DNA of 54,997 nucleotides from Ottowia sp. (GTDB lineage Bacteria; Pseudomonadota; Gammaproteobacteria; Burkholderiales; Burkholderiaceae_C). The notes under the pieces were generated by a model. The model did not search any database, was not told where the DNA came from, and was given only the letters and a program-made list of their open reading frames with translations. Below are positions 17,784 to 27,880 of this stretch, one piece after another (positions within the stretch are counted from its first letter, which is position 1; every line of letters starts with the position of its first letter). Position numbers and translations under genes: made by a program. The DNA lies in the NCBI GenBank assembly GCA_023228705.1, contig JALOAS010000009.1:1-54997 (forward strand), given 5' to 3'.

Positions 17784-19298
17784 ATGGACGCAGCAGTCAC
17801 CCCCAAGGTCGCCACGGTCAAATTGCTGATCAATGGCGAATTCGTTGAATCCAGGTCCAGCGAGTGGCACGATGTGCTCAACCCGGCCACGCAGGAAGTG
17901 CTGGCGCGGGTTCCGTTTGCCACGCAGGACGAGCTGGACGCGGCCGTGGCCGCCGCCAGGGAAGCCTTCAAGACCTGGCGCAAGGTGCCCATCCAGACCC
18001 GCGCCCGCGTCTTCCTCAAGTACCAGCAGCTGATCCGCGAGAACCTCAAGGAGCTGGCTGCCATCCTGACCGCCGAGCACGGCAAGACACTGCCCGATGC
18101 GGAAGGGGGCATTCTGCGTGGCGTCGAGGTGGTCGAGCACGCGTCGGGCATAGGCAACCTGCAGCTTGGCGAATACGCCAGCACGGTGGCCGGCGGCATA
18201 GACACGCACACCATCCTGGAGCCGCTGGGCGTTTGCGCGGGCATCACGCCGTTCAACTTCCCGGCCATGATCCCCCTGTGGCAGTTCCCCATGGCCATTG
18301 CCACCGGCAACACCTTTGTGCTCAAGCCCAGCGAGCACGACCCCATGGTCGTCATGCGGCTGGCCGAGCTGGCGCTGGAAGCCGGCATCCCGCCGGGCGT
18401 GCTCAACATCGTGCACGGCGGCCCGGACATCGTCAACGGCATCTGCGACCACCCGGACATCCAGGCGATCAGCTTTGTTGGCTCGACGCGGGTCGGCAAG
18501 CATGTGTACGACCGTGCCATCGTCACCGGCAAGCGGGTGCAGTGCGGCGTGGGTGCCAAGAACCACGCCGTGGTCATGCCCGACGCCAGCAAGGAGCAGT
18601 CGCTCGGCGCCATTGCCGGCGCCGCCTTTGGCGCAGCCGGCCAGCGCTGCATGGCCATCTCGGTCGCGGTGCTGGTGGGCGAGGCGCAAAAATGGATCCC
18701 CGACCTGGTCGCCATTGCCAGGAAAATGAAGGTCAGCGCCGGCACCGTCGATGGCGCCGATCTCGGTCCGCTCATCAGCGCTGCGGCCAAGGCCCGCGTG
18801 GAGGGCCTGATAGAGAGTGGCGGCAAGGAAGGCGCCAAGGTCGAGCTGGACGGCACCAAGCCGCAAATAGAAGGCTTTGAAAAAGGCAACTTTGTCGGCC
18901 CCACCGTCTTCAGCGGGGTCAAGCCGGGCATGTCCGTCTACGACCAGGAAATTTTTGGCCCGGTGCTGTCCATCGTCTCGGTGGACGACCTGGACGAGGC
19001 CATAGCATTCATCAACGCCAACCCCAACGGCAACGGCACGGCGATCTTTACCAGCTCGGGCGCTGCGGCGCGCCAGTTCCAGGACGAGATCAAGGTGGGT
19101 CAGGTCGGCATCAACCTGCCCGTTCCGGTGCCCGTGTCCATGTTCACGTTCACCGGCAGCCGCGCCTCAAGCATGGGCGACCTCGGACCCTACGGCAAGC
19201 AGGCGGTGCTGTTCTTCACGCAGACCAAGACGGTGATCTCGCGCTGGTTCGACGACGACGTGGCGCACCCGATGAACACCACGATCAGCATGAAGTAA
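17784..19298 (+). CDS. mmsA: CoA-acylating methylmalonate-semialdehyde dehydrogenase
   Basis: This 504-residue aldehyde dehydrogenase oxidises methylmalonate semialdehyde to propionyl-CoA (and malonate semialdehyde to acetyl-CoA) using NAD+ and CoA. The CoA-acylating MmsA signature ITPFNFPAMIPLWQFP is present. The catalytic cysteine is Cys289 in AAGQRCMAIS. The NAD-binding GSTRVGKHVY region is intact. It leads the valine operon and ends with the family's usual C-terminal FFTQTKTVISRWF segment. Confidence 0.95.
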   Translation: MDAAVTPKVATVKLLINGEFVESRSSEWHDVLNPATQEVLARVPFATQDELDAAVAAAREAFKTWRKVPIQTRARVFLKYQQLIRENLKELAAILTAEHGKTLPDAEGGILRGVEVVEHASGIGNLQLGEYASTVAGGIDTHTILEPLGVCAGITPFNFPAMIPLWQFPMAIATGNTFVLKPSEHDPMVVMRLAELALEAGIPPGVLNIVHGGPDIVNGICDHPDIQAISFVGSTRVGKHVYDRAIVTGKRVQCGVGAKNHAVVMPDASKEQSLGAIAGAAFGAAGQRCMAISVAVLVGEAQKWIPDLVAIARKMKVSAGTVDGADLGPLISAAAKARVEGLIESGGKEGAKVELDGTKPQIEGFEKGNFVGPTVFSGVKPGMSVYDQEIFGPVLSIVSVDDLDEAIAFINANPNGNGTAIFTSSGAAARQFQDEIKVGQVGINLPVPVPVSMFTFTGSRASSMGDLGPYGKQAVLFFTQTKTVISRWFDDDVAHPMNTTISMK

Positions 19299-19387
19299 GG
19301 CCGGGCGCACAACAGCAGGCAGCCGGCGCCGCTGCGGGCCCGCAATGGTACGCTTGCGCCACAGGCACACCCGGAGAGACAGCAACC

Positions 19388-20548
<1,161 letters not shown>

Positions 20549-20583
20549 CGTACCCCCGCAACGCACCGAGATTCAAGATCCCG

Positions 20584-21705
20584 ATGAACGATCCCGTCGT
20601 CCTGTTCGAAACCCTGCAGACCGCCAGCGGCCACGTGTTTGGCCGCGCCACGCTGAACGACCCGGACAGCCTGAACGCGGTCTCGGTGGCCATGATTTCG
20701 CTGCTGGAGCCCCAGCTGGCCAAATGGGCCGCAGACCCGCGCGTCGCCGGCGTCTTCCTGGACGCCCGGGGCGAGCGGGCATTTAGCGCCGGCGGCGACG
20801 TGGTGGGCCTGTACAACGCGATGAAGGATGCCGACCCGGGAAACGTGCCCGCGTACGCCGCTGACTTTTTCGAGCGCGAGTACCGGCTGGACCACCAGAT
20901 CCACCGCTACCCCAAGCCGGTGCTGGCCTGGGCGCACGGCATCGTCATGGGCGGCGGCCTGGGGTTGATGATAGGCGCATCGCACCGCGTGGGTACCGAG
21001 CGCACGCGCATGGCCATGCCCGAGATCAGCATCGGCCTGTTCCCGGACGTGGGCGGCAGCTGGCTACTGCCGCGCCTGCCTGGCCGCAGCGGGCTGTTCC
21101 TGGCGCTCACCGGCAGCGCGCTGGGCGCTGCCGACGCACGCTTTGCCGGCATGCTTGACTTCGTGCTGCCGCACGCCAGCCAGAGCGCGGTGCTGCAGGC
21201 CATTGCCGCCACCAGCTGGCAGGGAAACCACGACGACGATGCCGCTGCGCTGACGCACCTGCTGCAGCGCCTGCATCAGGACATGGAGTTGCCGCCGTCC
21301 ATGCTGCGCATGCATTGGGACCGCATCGATGCAGCGATTGGCCACGACCGGCTGCAGGACGTGGCCCCGCGGCTGTCAACGCTGGCAGAAGACCCGGACC
21401 CCTGGCTGGCCCGCGCCGGCGCCACCTTCAAGCGCGGCTCCCCGACCTCCATCGCGCTGGCTTGGGAAATGCAGCGGCGCGCGCGGCACCTGTCGCTGGC
21501 CGATGCGTTCCGGCTTGAATGGCAGGCCGCGGTGGGCTGCTGCATGCACCATGACTTTCCCGAGGGCGCGCGCGCCCTGCTCATCGACAAGGACAAGAAC
21601 CCGCGCTGGCGGCCCGCCACGCTGGACGCGGTGACGCCCGAGCTGGTCGCCGCGCACCTGCGGCCGCGCTTTGACGGCGCGCACCCGCTGGCCGACCTGG
21701 CCTGA
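20584..21705 (+). CDS. 3-hydroxyisobutyryl-CoA hydrolase (crotonase superfamily)
   Basis: This 373-residue protein is longer than simple enoyl-CoA hydratases and matches the HIBCH subgroup. That subgroup releases CoA from 3-hydroxyisobutyryl-CoA and so prevents build-up of methacrylyl-CoA. Visible motifs are RAFSAGGDVVGLYN, HGIVMGGGLGLMIGASHRV and MPEISIGLFPDVGGSWLLPRL, which carry the oxyanion hole and catalytic Glu/Asp of the family. A separate methacrylyl-CoA hydratase is not in the window, so this step must be encoded elsewhere or be carried out by another crotonase. Confidence 0.88.
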   Translation: MNDPVVLFETLQTASGHVFGRATLNDPDSLNAVSVAMISLLEPQLAKWAADPRVAGVFLDARGERAFSAGGDVVGLYNAMKDADPGNVPAYAADFFEREYRLDHQIHRYPKPVLAWAHGIVMGGGLGLMIGASHRVGTERTRMAMPEISIGLFPDVGGSWLLPRLPGRSGLFLALTGSALGAADARFAGMLDFVLPHASQSAVLQAIAATSWQGNHDDDAAALTHLLQRLHQDMELPPSMLRMHWDRIDAAIGHDRLQDVAPRLSTLAEDPDPWLARAGATFKRGSPTSIALAWEMQRRARHLSLADAFRLEWQAAVGCCMHHDFPEGARALLIDKDKNPRWRPATLDAVTPELVAAHLRPRFDGAHPLADLA

Positions 21706-21727
21706 AGGGCCGCCGGACAAGACTGAA

Positions 21728-21931
21728 ACCGATTGGAAACGATGCCCGACAAGATCAGGCGCATGACGGATGACCTCGCTGCCGCCTCAATGAGGTTGAG
21801 CGAATTGCGTCCAGCGTCGAGCGCATGCCCGCCACGCTCAACGCTCAACGCTCAACGCCAAACCTTCATGGGCCGAGATCATCTGTCATCTGTCATCTGT
21901 CATCCGGTGAGCTGACCACGCTTGCCAATCA
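21728..21931 (+). repeat. Modular intergenic repeat, copy B
   Basis: Copy B has the longest left module (GCATGACGGATGACCTCGCT from 21761, continuing to about 21817). A perfect heptamer array follows (ACGCTCA three times, 21834–21854). A second array of CATCTGT three times (21880–21900) precedes the right module CCGGTGAGCTGACC...CTTGCCAATCA. The hairpin module is absent. It lies inside the valine operon, 30 bases before mmsB, so it is likely transcribed as part of that mRNA. Confidence 0.88.
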
Positions 21932-21960
21932 AGAAACTGAAACACAAGGAGAGCACCACC

Positions 21961-22863
21961 ATGAGCCAATCCCCCCGCATCGCATTCATCGGCCTGGGCC
22001 ACATGGGCGCGCCCATGGCGGCCAACCTGCACAAGGCCGGCCGCGACGTCACCGGCTTTGACCTTAGCGCCAACGCCATGGCCGCGGCAAAGGACGCGGG
22101 CGTGCCGGTGGCCGACTCCGCACGCGCCGCGATCCGGGGCGCGCAGGTGGTGATCTCCATGCTGCCCGCCAGCCGCCACGTCGAGGGGCTGTACCTGGGC
22201 GACGACGGCATCCTGCCACACATCGAAGACGGCGCCATCATCCTGGAATGCAGCACCATCGCGCCAGCGTCGGCCAAGAAGGTGGCGGCGGCGGCCGAGG
22301 CGCGCGGCCTGGCAGCCATCGACGCGCCGGTTTCAGGCGGCGTTGCCGGCGCCAGCGCGGGCACGCTGACCTTCATCGTCGGCGGCAGCGACGCGGCGCT
22401 GGAGCGCGCCCGCCCCATCCTGCAGGACATGGGCAAGAACATCTTCCACATGGGCGACGCCGGCGCCGGGCAGGTGGCCAAGCTGTGCAACAACATGGCG
22501 CTGGGCGCGATCATGGCCGTCACCGGCGAGGCCATTGCGCTGGGCGTGGCACACGGGCTGGACGCCAAAACGCTGTCCGACATGATGGCCGTGAGCACCA
22601 GCCGCAGCTGGGCCACCGAGGTCTGCAACCCCTGGCCCGGCGTCATGGAAAACGCGCCGGCTTCGCGCGGCTATGAGGGCGGCTTTGGCAACGACCTGAT
22701 GCTGAAGGACCTGGGACTGGCCGCCGAAGCCGCCATGCGCGTGGGCGCGACCATCCCGCTGGGCGAGATGGCGCGCAACCTCTATGCGCTGAACCACAAC
22801 GTCGGACGCGGGCACCTGGACTTTTCCAGCGTGGTCCAGCTCGTGCTGGAAAAAACCGACTGA
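21961..22863 (+). CDS. mmsB: 3-hydroxyisobutyrate dehydrogenase
   Basis: This 300-residue β-hydroxyacid dehydrogenase oxidises 3-hydroxyisobutyrate to methylmalonate semialdehyde, the substrate of MmsA. The N-terminal Rossmann motif is FIGLGHMGAPMAANL. The substrate-binding signature DAPVSGGVAGASAGTLTFIVGG and the catalytic lysine in GQVAKLCNNM (about residue 171) are intact. A GGAGAG site precedes ATG 21961, which is the codon just after repeat copy B. It completes the distal valine pathway with the three genes upstream. Confidence 0.94.
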   Translation: MSQSPRIAFIGLGHMGAPMAANLHKAGRDVTGFDLSANAMAAAKDAGVPVADSARAAIRGAQVVISMLPASRHVEGLYLGDDGILPHIEDGAIILECSTIAPASAKKVAAAAEARGLAAIDAPVSGGVAGASAGTLTFIVGGSDAALERARPILQDMGKNIFHMGDAGAGQVAKLCNNMALGAIMAVTGEAIALGVAHGLDAKTLSDMMAVSTSRSWATEVCNPWPGVMENAPASRGYEGGFGNDLMLKDLGLAAEAAMRVGATIPLGEMARNLYALNHNVGRGHLDFSSVVQLVLEKTD

Positions 22864-22988
22864 AGCCGCCGGCACGGGCTGGCCCGGGCGCCTGCGGCAG
22901 GTTGCGGCGCGCCCTCCTCGTGTATTCTGCATGGACGGGTGCGTGCAACCGGCCGCGCCCATCCCCTGGGAAGCACCGAGGAGACCCC

Positions 22989-24749
22989 ATGAGCAACGAC
23001 CTGAACCGCGCTTCGATCGCTGCATTCCGCGCGGCCCGCGACCACCTGCTGGCGCATCGGCAAGAACAGGCGGCGCTGGCCGCCGGCTTCCGCTGGCCGC
23101 GCCTGACGTATTTCAACTGGGCACTGGACCACTTCGACGCCCTGGCACAAGAGCAGGGGGATGCTCCGGCGCTGTGGATCGTGCCGGAAGACGGCGCCGA
23201 GGAGAAACTGGGCTTTGCGCAGCTGGCCCGCCGCTCCAGCCAGGTCGCCAACTGGCTGCACGGGCTGGGCGTGCGGCGTGGCGACCGCATCCTGCTCATG
23301 CTGGGCAACGAGGTGCCGCTTTGGGAGACCATGGTGGCCGCGTTCAAGCTGGGCGCCGTGGTCATTCCCGCATCGGCGCTGCTCACGCCGGACGACCTGG
23401 ACGATCGCATCAAGCGTGGCAACGTGCGCCACGTGGTCGTGGGCGCCGAGCACATCGCCAAGTTCTCGGCGCTTGCCGGTGACTACAACCGGATCGGCGT
23501 GGGCGCGCCGCAGGCGGGCTGGATTCCGTTTGCCGACAGCCACGGCGGCGACGCCACGTTTGCGCCGGACGGGCCAACCCGCGCCGACGACCCGCTGCTG
23601 CTCTATTTCACCTCGGGAACCACGTCGCAGCCCAAGCTGGTGCTGCACACGCACCAGAGCTATCCGGTGGGCCACCTGTCGACCATGTTCTGGACCGGCG
23701 TGCAGCCGCGCGACATCCACATGAACATCTCGCAGCCCGGCTGGGCCAAGCACGCCTGGAGCTGCTTTTTTGCGCCCTGGAACGCAGGCGCCTGCATTTT
23801 CATCCACAATGTGGCGCGCTTTACGGCACCGGCCCTCCTGCAGGTCATGGCCGAGCACGGCGTCAACACGCTGTGCGCGCCGCCCACGGTCTGGCGCATG
23901 CTCATCCAGGAAGACCTGTCCGCCTGGCGCGACAGGCTGGCGCTGCGCGAGGTCATCGGGGCCGGCGAACCGCTGAACCCGGAAATCATCGAGCAGGTAC
24001 AAGTCGCCTGGGGACTGCCGCTGCGCGACGGCTACGGCCAGACCGAAACCACCGCCATCATCGGCAACGCACCCGGCCTGACGCTCAAGCCCGGCTCCAT
24101 GGGATTGCCGCTGCCAGGCTACCAGGTCGTCCTGCTCGACGCCGACGGCCAGGAAGCCGACGAAGGCGAGGTGGCGCTCGGGCTGGGCGAGCAGCCCGGC
24201 GACGCGCCGGGCGGGCATCCGGGCACGGGCCGCCCGCTGGGGCTCATGTCCGGCTACGCCGACAGCGCCGCGCGCACCGCCCAGGTCATGGAAGGTGGTT
24301 ACTATCGCACCGGCGACGTGGCCCGGCGCGACGCCGACGGCTATTACACCTTCGTCGGCCGCGCCGACGACGTGTTCAAGGCCTCGGACTACCGCATCAG
24401 CCCCTTCGAACTGGAAAGCACGCTCATAGAGCACGCCGCCGTGGCCGAGGTGGCCGTGATCCCCAGCCCCGACCCCTTGCGGCTGGCCGTCCCCAAGGCC
24501 TTCGTCATCCTCACGCGCGGCCACGAGCCCGGCGCCGAAACGGCACGCGACATCCTGGCCTACGCGCGCCGCGCACTGGCGCCGTACAAGCGGCTGCGCT
24601 GCATAGAATTCGTCGACGAACTGCCCAAGACCATTTCCGGCAAGATCCGCCGCGTCGAGCTGCGCCGCATCGAGACCGACCGGCGCGAGCGTGGGGAAAA
24701 GGCAACCACCGAGTTCTTCGAGAGCGACTTCCCCGACCTCAAGCTCTGA
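22989..24749 (+). CDS. Medium-chain acyl-CoA synthetase-like enzyme
   Basis: This 586-residue adenylate-forming enzyme resembles ACSM/benzoate-CoA-type synthetases. Motifs are LLYFTSGTTSQPKLVLHTH, the ACSM-like NISQPGWAKHAWSCFFAPWNAGA, LRDGYGQTETTAIIGN, the hinge GRADDVFKASDYRISPFE and the catalytic-lysine segment LPKTISGKIRRVELR. A GAGGAGA site precedes the start. It follows mmsB by 125 bases in the same direction and may activate short branched acids such as isobutyrate for the valine pathway. The substrate is inferred from position only. Confidence 0.88.
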   Translation: MSNDLNRASIAAFRAARDHLLAHRQEQAALAAGFRWPRLTYFNWALDHFDALAQEQGDAPALWIVPEDGAEEKLGFAQLARRSSQVANWLHGLGVRRGDRILLMLGNEVPLWETMVAAFKLGAVVIPASALLTPDDLDDRIKRGNVRHVVVGAEHIAKFSALAGDYNRIGVGAPQAGWIPFADSHGGDATFAPDGPTRADDPLLLYFTSGTTSQPKLVLHTHQSYPVGHLSTMFWTGVQPRDIHMNISQPGWAKHAWSCFFAPWNAGACIFIHNVARFTAPALLQVMAEHGVNTLCAPPTVWRMLIQEDLSAWRDRLALREVIGAGEPLNPEIIEQVQVAWGLPLRDGYGQTETTAIIGNAPGLTLKPGSMGLPLPGYQVVLLDADGQEADEGEVALGLGEQPGDAPGGHPGTGRPLGLMSGYADSAARTAQVMEGGYYRTGDVARRDADGYYTFVGRADDVFKASDYRISPFELESTLIEHAAVAEVAVIPSPDPLRLAVPKAFVILTRGHEPGAETARDILAYARRALAPYKRLRCIEFVDELPKTISGKIRRVELRRIETDRRERGEKATTEFFESDFPDLKL

Positions 24750-24778
24750 CCCCACCCATGCACAGCCCGTGCGGCCAG

Positions 24779-24896
24779 GCTGCCCGCTGCGGCGCAGCCG
24801 CCGGGCAGCAGGCGCCGGGCGTCCGCAACGGCCACAGTTGGCCGGTCCGGAAGGCCTCGTCAAGCCGGACGCCCGGACCTGCCGCGCCGAAGGCGC
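24779..24896 (+). other. Strongly structured intergenic region with three hairpins
   Basis: Between the acyl-CoA synthetase and an MFS gene there are three consecutive inverted repeats. The first is CTGCCCG...CGGGCAG with an inner GCTGC-GGC-GCAGC. The second is CCGGGCGTCCG (24815–24825) pairing perfectly with CGGACGCCCGG (24866–24876), enclosing a GGCCA...TGGCC dyad. The third is GCGCC-GAA-GGCGC (24884–24896). A run of seven Ts lies shortly after (about 24916–24922). It could be a terminator cluster or a structured leader for the MFS gene. Confidence 0.5.
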
Positions 24897-24927
24897 AGAT
24901 TGCCAGCATCTGCTCTTTTTTTGCGTC

Positions 24928-26118
24928 ATGCCCATGCCCGAACCCGCGCCATTTACCCACGCCCACAAGCGCCTGCTGCTGATTGCCGGGCTGCTGTTCA
25001 TGGCGTTCAACCTGCGCCCGACCATCACCAGCGTGTCGCCGGTGCTGCGCGCCATGGTCGAGGCAATGCAGCTCTCCGGCACGGCTGCCACGCTGCTGAC
25101 CATGCTCCCAGTGCTCTGCCTGGGCCTGGCCGCGCCGCTGGCGCAGTATCTGGCGCGGCGGCTGGGCACGCGGCTTGCGCTGGCCTGGGTCCTGGCCGCA
25201 CTGACGCTGGCGTTGCTGGCGCGCCCCTGGTCAGGCGTGCCGGGCCTGTTTGTCGGCACCCTTGTCGCGGGCATGGCGCTGGGCGTCATCGGCATCCTGC
25301 TGCCGGGCATCGTCAAGCACGAGTTTCCCCGGCAGGCCGGACTCATGACCGGCCTGTACACGGCGATCCTCAGCATAGGCGCTGCGGCAGCAGCCGGCGC
25401 CACCGAACCGCTGCGGCTGGCGTTGGCCGGTTCATGGCAAGGCGCACTCACCTTCTGGGCGCTGCCCGCGCTGCTGGCGACGGTGGTCTGGCTGCCCCAG
25501 GCAGGCATGGCGCACCAGAAACGCCCGCAACCCCGCCCGTTCAGCCGGCTGCTGCGCAACCCGCTGGCCTGGCAGGTCACCGGCTACATGGGCCTGCAAA
25601 GCGCACTCGCGTACATTGTCTTTGGCTGGCTGCCCACGATCCTGGTCGACCGGGGCATGAGCGCCGTTGCTGCGGGGCTGGCGCTTTCCGTCTCCATCAT
25701 TGTTCAGATCGCCAGTGCCATTCTCGCGCCCTGGCTGAGCAGCCGCATGCGCGACGAGCGGCTGACCATCGCACTGCTCATGGCGTGCACGCTGGCCGGC
25801 CTGGCCGGCTGCCTGTACGCGCCTGTGTCGTCGCTGTGGTACTGGATCGTCCTGCTGGGCCTGGGCCAGGGCGGCACGTTCAGCATGGCGCTGACGCTGC
25901 TGGCGCTGCGTGCACCCGATGCGCAAAGCGCCAGCCAGCTGTCGGCCATGGCGCAGGGATTCGGCTACATGCTCGCCGCCTGCGGCCCATTGCTGGCCGG
26001 ATTGCTGCATGACTGGGTGGGCAACTGGCAGGCCACCGGCGTCCTCTACGGCGCCATCGGCCTGGCTGCGTTGGCGCTGGGCCTGGTCGCGGGGCGCAAC
26101 AAATTGATTCCCGGCTGA
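24928..26118 (+). CDS. MFS transporter of the CynX/NimT family
   Basis: This 396-residue membrane protein has about twelve hydrophobic segments. The start region LLFMAFNLRPTITSVSPVL is characteristic of the CynX (cyanate/nitroimidazole-related) branch of the major facilitator superfamily. A Q-rich cytoplasmic loop (AHQKRPQPRPFSRLLRN) divides the two halves. The ATG at 24928 is preferred, with 24934 as an alternative; neither has a strong ribosome-binding site. The substrate is unknown, and family members export or import small anions and drugs. Confidence 0.86.
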   Translation: MPMPEPAPFTHAHKRLLLIAGLLFMAFNLRPTITSVSPVLRAMVEAMQLSGTAATLLTMLPVLCLGLAAPLAQYLARRLGTRLALAWVLAALTLALLARPWSGVPGLFVGTLVAGMALGVIGILLPGIVKHEFPRQAGLMTGLYTAILSIGAAAAAGATEPLRLALAGSWQGALTFWALPALLATVVWLPQAGMAHQKRPQPRPFSRLLRNPLAWQVTGYMGLQSALAYIVFGWLPTILVDRGMSAVAAGLALSVSIIVQIASAILAPWLSSRMRDERLTIALLMACTLAGLAGCLYAPVSSLWYWIVLLGLGQGGTFSMALTLLALRAPDAQSASQLSAMAQGFGYMLAACGPLLAGLLHDWVGNWQATGVLYGAIGLAALALGLVAGRNKLIPG

Positions 26119-26378
26119 GCGGCGCACGCCGGGGGCACCTGTCCTGCGCGCCGCTGCCGGCCCGCCGCGCACCGCCGGGCCAGGCGCCGCGATCCGGCCC
26201 GCGGCGCAAGCCCGGTTGCGTGGTGGCTCGGCATGGGTCTGCTTACATCAGACAAGCCAACCCAACACATGCTGCCCAACAGTTACATCAAAAGGCGAAA
26301 CTTGCCCGGCCGCTGGCCATCGGATGGCTGAGCGCGCCGGGCAGCCGGCGCTTTCTTGACTTCGAGAAGGAGCCCATT

Positions 26379-26783
26379 TTGAGAAAAGCCATACTCCCCG
26401 TTTCTGCAACATGCATCCTGGCGCTGAGCGCCGCCGGTTCGGCCTGGGCGCAAGCGGGCGCACCCGAGCAAACCACGCCGCCGGCCGCCGCGCAACCGGC
26501 ACAGCAGGCGCCCATGCCGCAATCCTCGGACTTCTCCGATGAGGACATCGCCAAGTTTGCGCAGGCAAACCAGAAGGTGCAGGACATCCAGGCCGAATAC
26601 ACGCAAAAACTGCAAGGCAGCGGTGGCGACCAGGAGGAAACCGCCGACATCCAGCAGGAAGCCCAGGAAAAAATGGTCGAAGCCGTCGAGGACACCGGAC
26701 TGGGGGTGGAAAAATACAACCAGATCCTGCAGGTGGCGCAGGTCGACCCAGAGCTGGTCAAGCGCATCCAGGCGCAGCAGTAA
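26379..26783 (+). CDS. DUF4168 secreted/periplasmic protein (TTG start)
   Basis: This 134-residue protein begins at TTG 26379, preceded by GAAGGAG at a good distance. A later ATG would remove the signal peptide (RKAILPVSATCILALSAAGSAWAQA). The mature part has a P/A/Q-rich linker followed by a DUF4168 domain. That domain shows FSDEDIAKFAQANQKVQDIQAEY, a QQEAQEKMVEAVEDTGLGVEKYN core and ending DPELVKRIQ. The predicted structure is a helical hairpin. Function is unknown. It is a single-gene unit closed by a terminator. Confidence 0.84.
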   Translation: MRKAILPVSATCILALSAAGSAWAQAGAPEQTTPPAAAQPAQQAPMPQSSDFSDEDIAKFAQANQKVQDIQAEYTQKLQGSGGDQEETADIQQEAQEKMVEAVEDTGLGVEKYNQILQVAQVDPELVKRIQAQQ

Positions 26784-26804
26784 GCCGCGTCAGCGATCAT
26801 GACA

Positions 26805-26829
26805 ACGCGCCCGTTGGGGCGCGTTTTTT
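26805..26829 (+). terminator. Intrinsic terminator after DUF4168 gene
   Basis: The stem ACGCGCCC pairs with GGGCGCGT around a GTTG loop and is followed by a T tract. It lies 21 bases after the stop codon. Confidence 0.85.
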
Positions 26830-26858
26830 GGCCTGCAGGCTGCCACACAAAGCAACAC

Positions 26859-27056
26859 CTGTTTGGCAAGCATCGTCAGCTCACCGGATGACGATGATCT
26901 TGTCCCTTGCGGGCCTTGGATGAAAGCCGCCTGCGGCGGCTCATAAAAGTTTGGCGTTGATCGTTGATCGTTGGGCGTGGTGCGGCATACGCTGGACGCT
27001 GGACGGCCTGTACGCTGGACGGCCAAGTATTGCCGGGCATGGTTTGCAGTCGGGAA
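26859..27056 (-). repeat. Modular intergenic repeat, copy C
   Basis: Copy C is in reverse orientation. From right to left it holds CGCTGGA heptamers (26990–26996, 26997–27003, 27013–27019) and a GTTGATC heptamer array (two exact and one variant, 26956–26976). The hairpin AGCCGCC-TGC-GGCGGCT (26925–26941) follows. The right module is CCGGTGAGCTGACGATGCTT...CAAACAG read on the minus strand. A segment TTGCCGGGCAT near 27030 is shared with copy E. It lies between the convergent DUF4168 and folB genes. Confidence 0.85.
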
Positions 27057-27065
27057 GCAACGAGC

Positions 27066-27464
27066 TCACCAGACGCCCGACTCCATGCGGATGGCGACCT
27101 CGCAATCGTCAAAGATCTCCAGCTTGGTGATTTTCACGCGCACACCGAGCACGCCGTGCAGGCCCAGCAGGCAGCGGCACAGCTGTCCGGTCAGGCTCTC
27201 CAGCAGGTTGACGTGATCGCTGGTGCATTCGTCGATGATGATTTGCCGCACCTTGCGGTAGTCCAGCACGTGGGTGATGTCGTCGTCCCGCGGCTGCAGC
27301 GGCTGGCGGCCCAGGTTGAGTTCCACGTCCACCTGGATGGGCTGGGGCGCCTGCCTTTCACGCGACAGGATGCCCAGGTTGGCGTCAAAGCGCAGCCCCG
27401 TCAGCGTCAGCCGCTGCTGGCCCAGCGACTCCTCGAGCGCATGGCTCATGGCTGCTTGCGTCAT
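27066..27464 (-). CDS. folB: Dihydroneopterin aldolase family protein (second copy)
   Basis: This 132-residue single-domain FolB-family protein cleaves dihydroneopterin to hydroxymethyl-dihydropterin, or epimerises a neopterin derivative. The family's key residues are recognisable: Glu in ILSRERQAPQ, Tyr in HVLDYRKV, Glu in VNLLESLTGQ and Lys in VRVKITKLEIF. Its start MTQAAMSH overlaps the stop of the preceding FolB-like gene by four bases (ATGA). It is therefore the third cistron of folM–folX/folB–folB. Which of the two FolB-like proteins is the true aldolase is not decidable by eye. Confidence 0.83.
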   Translation of the reverse strand: MTQAAMSHALEESLGQQRLTLTGLRFDANLGILSRERQAPQPIQVDVELNLGRQPLQPRDDDITHVLDYRKVRQIIIDECTSDHVNLLESLTGQLCRCLLGLHGVLGVRVKITKLEIFDDCEVAIRMESGVW

Positions 27465-27880
27465 GAAGCCCAGGGCCTGATCGCAACCCGCTCGACCCCC
27501 ACCGACGCGCAGTCCGGGTAGACGTCTGGCTTGCGCGTGGCCACGCGGGCGGCCTGCACCGGCGGGCGCTGCATGACGGCGTCCAGCACCGCGTCGCACA
27601 GGGTTTCCTGCAACTCGTGGTGCGTGGCTCCCACCACCTGCGCAATGGCGCCGCGCAGGAAATCGTAGTCCAGCGTCTGCGCGATGTCGTCAGTCTGTGC
27701 ACGAGCCTCTCGCAGCCTCACGCACAGATCGACGTCAAACCACATGCGCTGCGGCGCCTGCCGCTCAAAGTCATGCACGCCTATGCGCACGGGAAGCTCG
27801 TAGCGGCGCAAGCTGAGCAGGCGGCAGCTGGTGGCCAGGCGGTGGTCCAGCGCGGCAAAGGCAAGCAGCATGGAGTTCAT
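27461..27880 (-). CDS. Dihydroneopterin aldolase/epimerase family protein (first copy)
   Basis: This 139-residue FolB/FolX-fold protein retains Glu in GVHDFERQAPQ, Tyr in QTLDYDFL, Glu in LQETLCDAVLD and Lys in VATRKPDVYPD. The last matches the KP motif of true aldolases better than its neighbour does. It overlaps both neighbours by four bases (ATGA at each junction). Together with the FolM-like reductase this resembles the FolX/FolM pair that makes tetrahydromonapterin in other proteobacteria. The two proteins could also form a hetero-oligomer. Confidence 0.8.
   Translation of the reverse strand: MNSMLLAFAALDHRLATSCRLLSLRRYELPVRIGVHDFERQAPQRMWFDVDLCVRLREARAQTDDIAQTLDYDFLRGAIAQVVGATHHELQETLCDAVLDAVMQRPPVQAARVATRKPDVYPDCASVGVERVAIRPWAS

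Noticed and set aside
22782..25580. 932-codon open frame on the minus strand
   Set aside because: It lies antisense to mmsB, the acyl-CoA synthetase and the MFS gene, which have recognisable domains. Long antisense frames are common in GC-rich codon usage.
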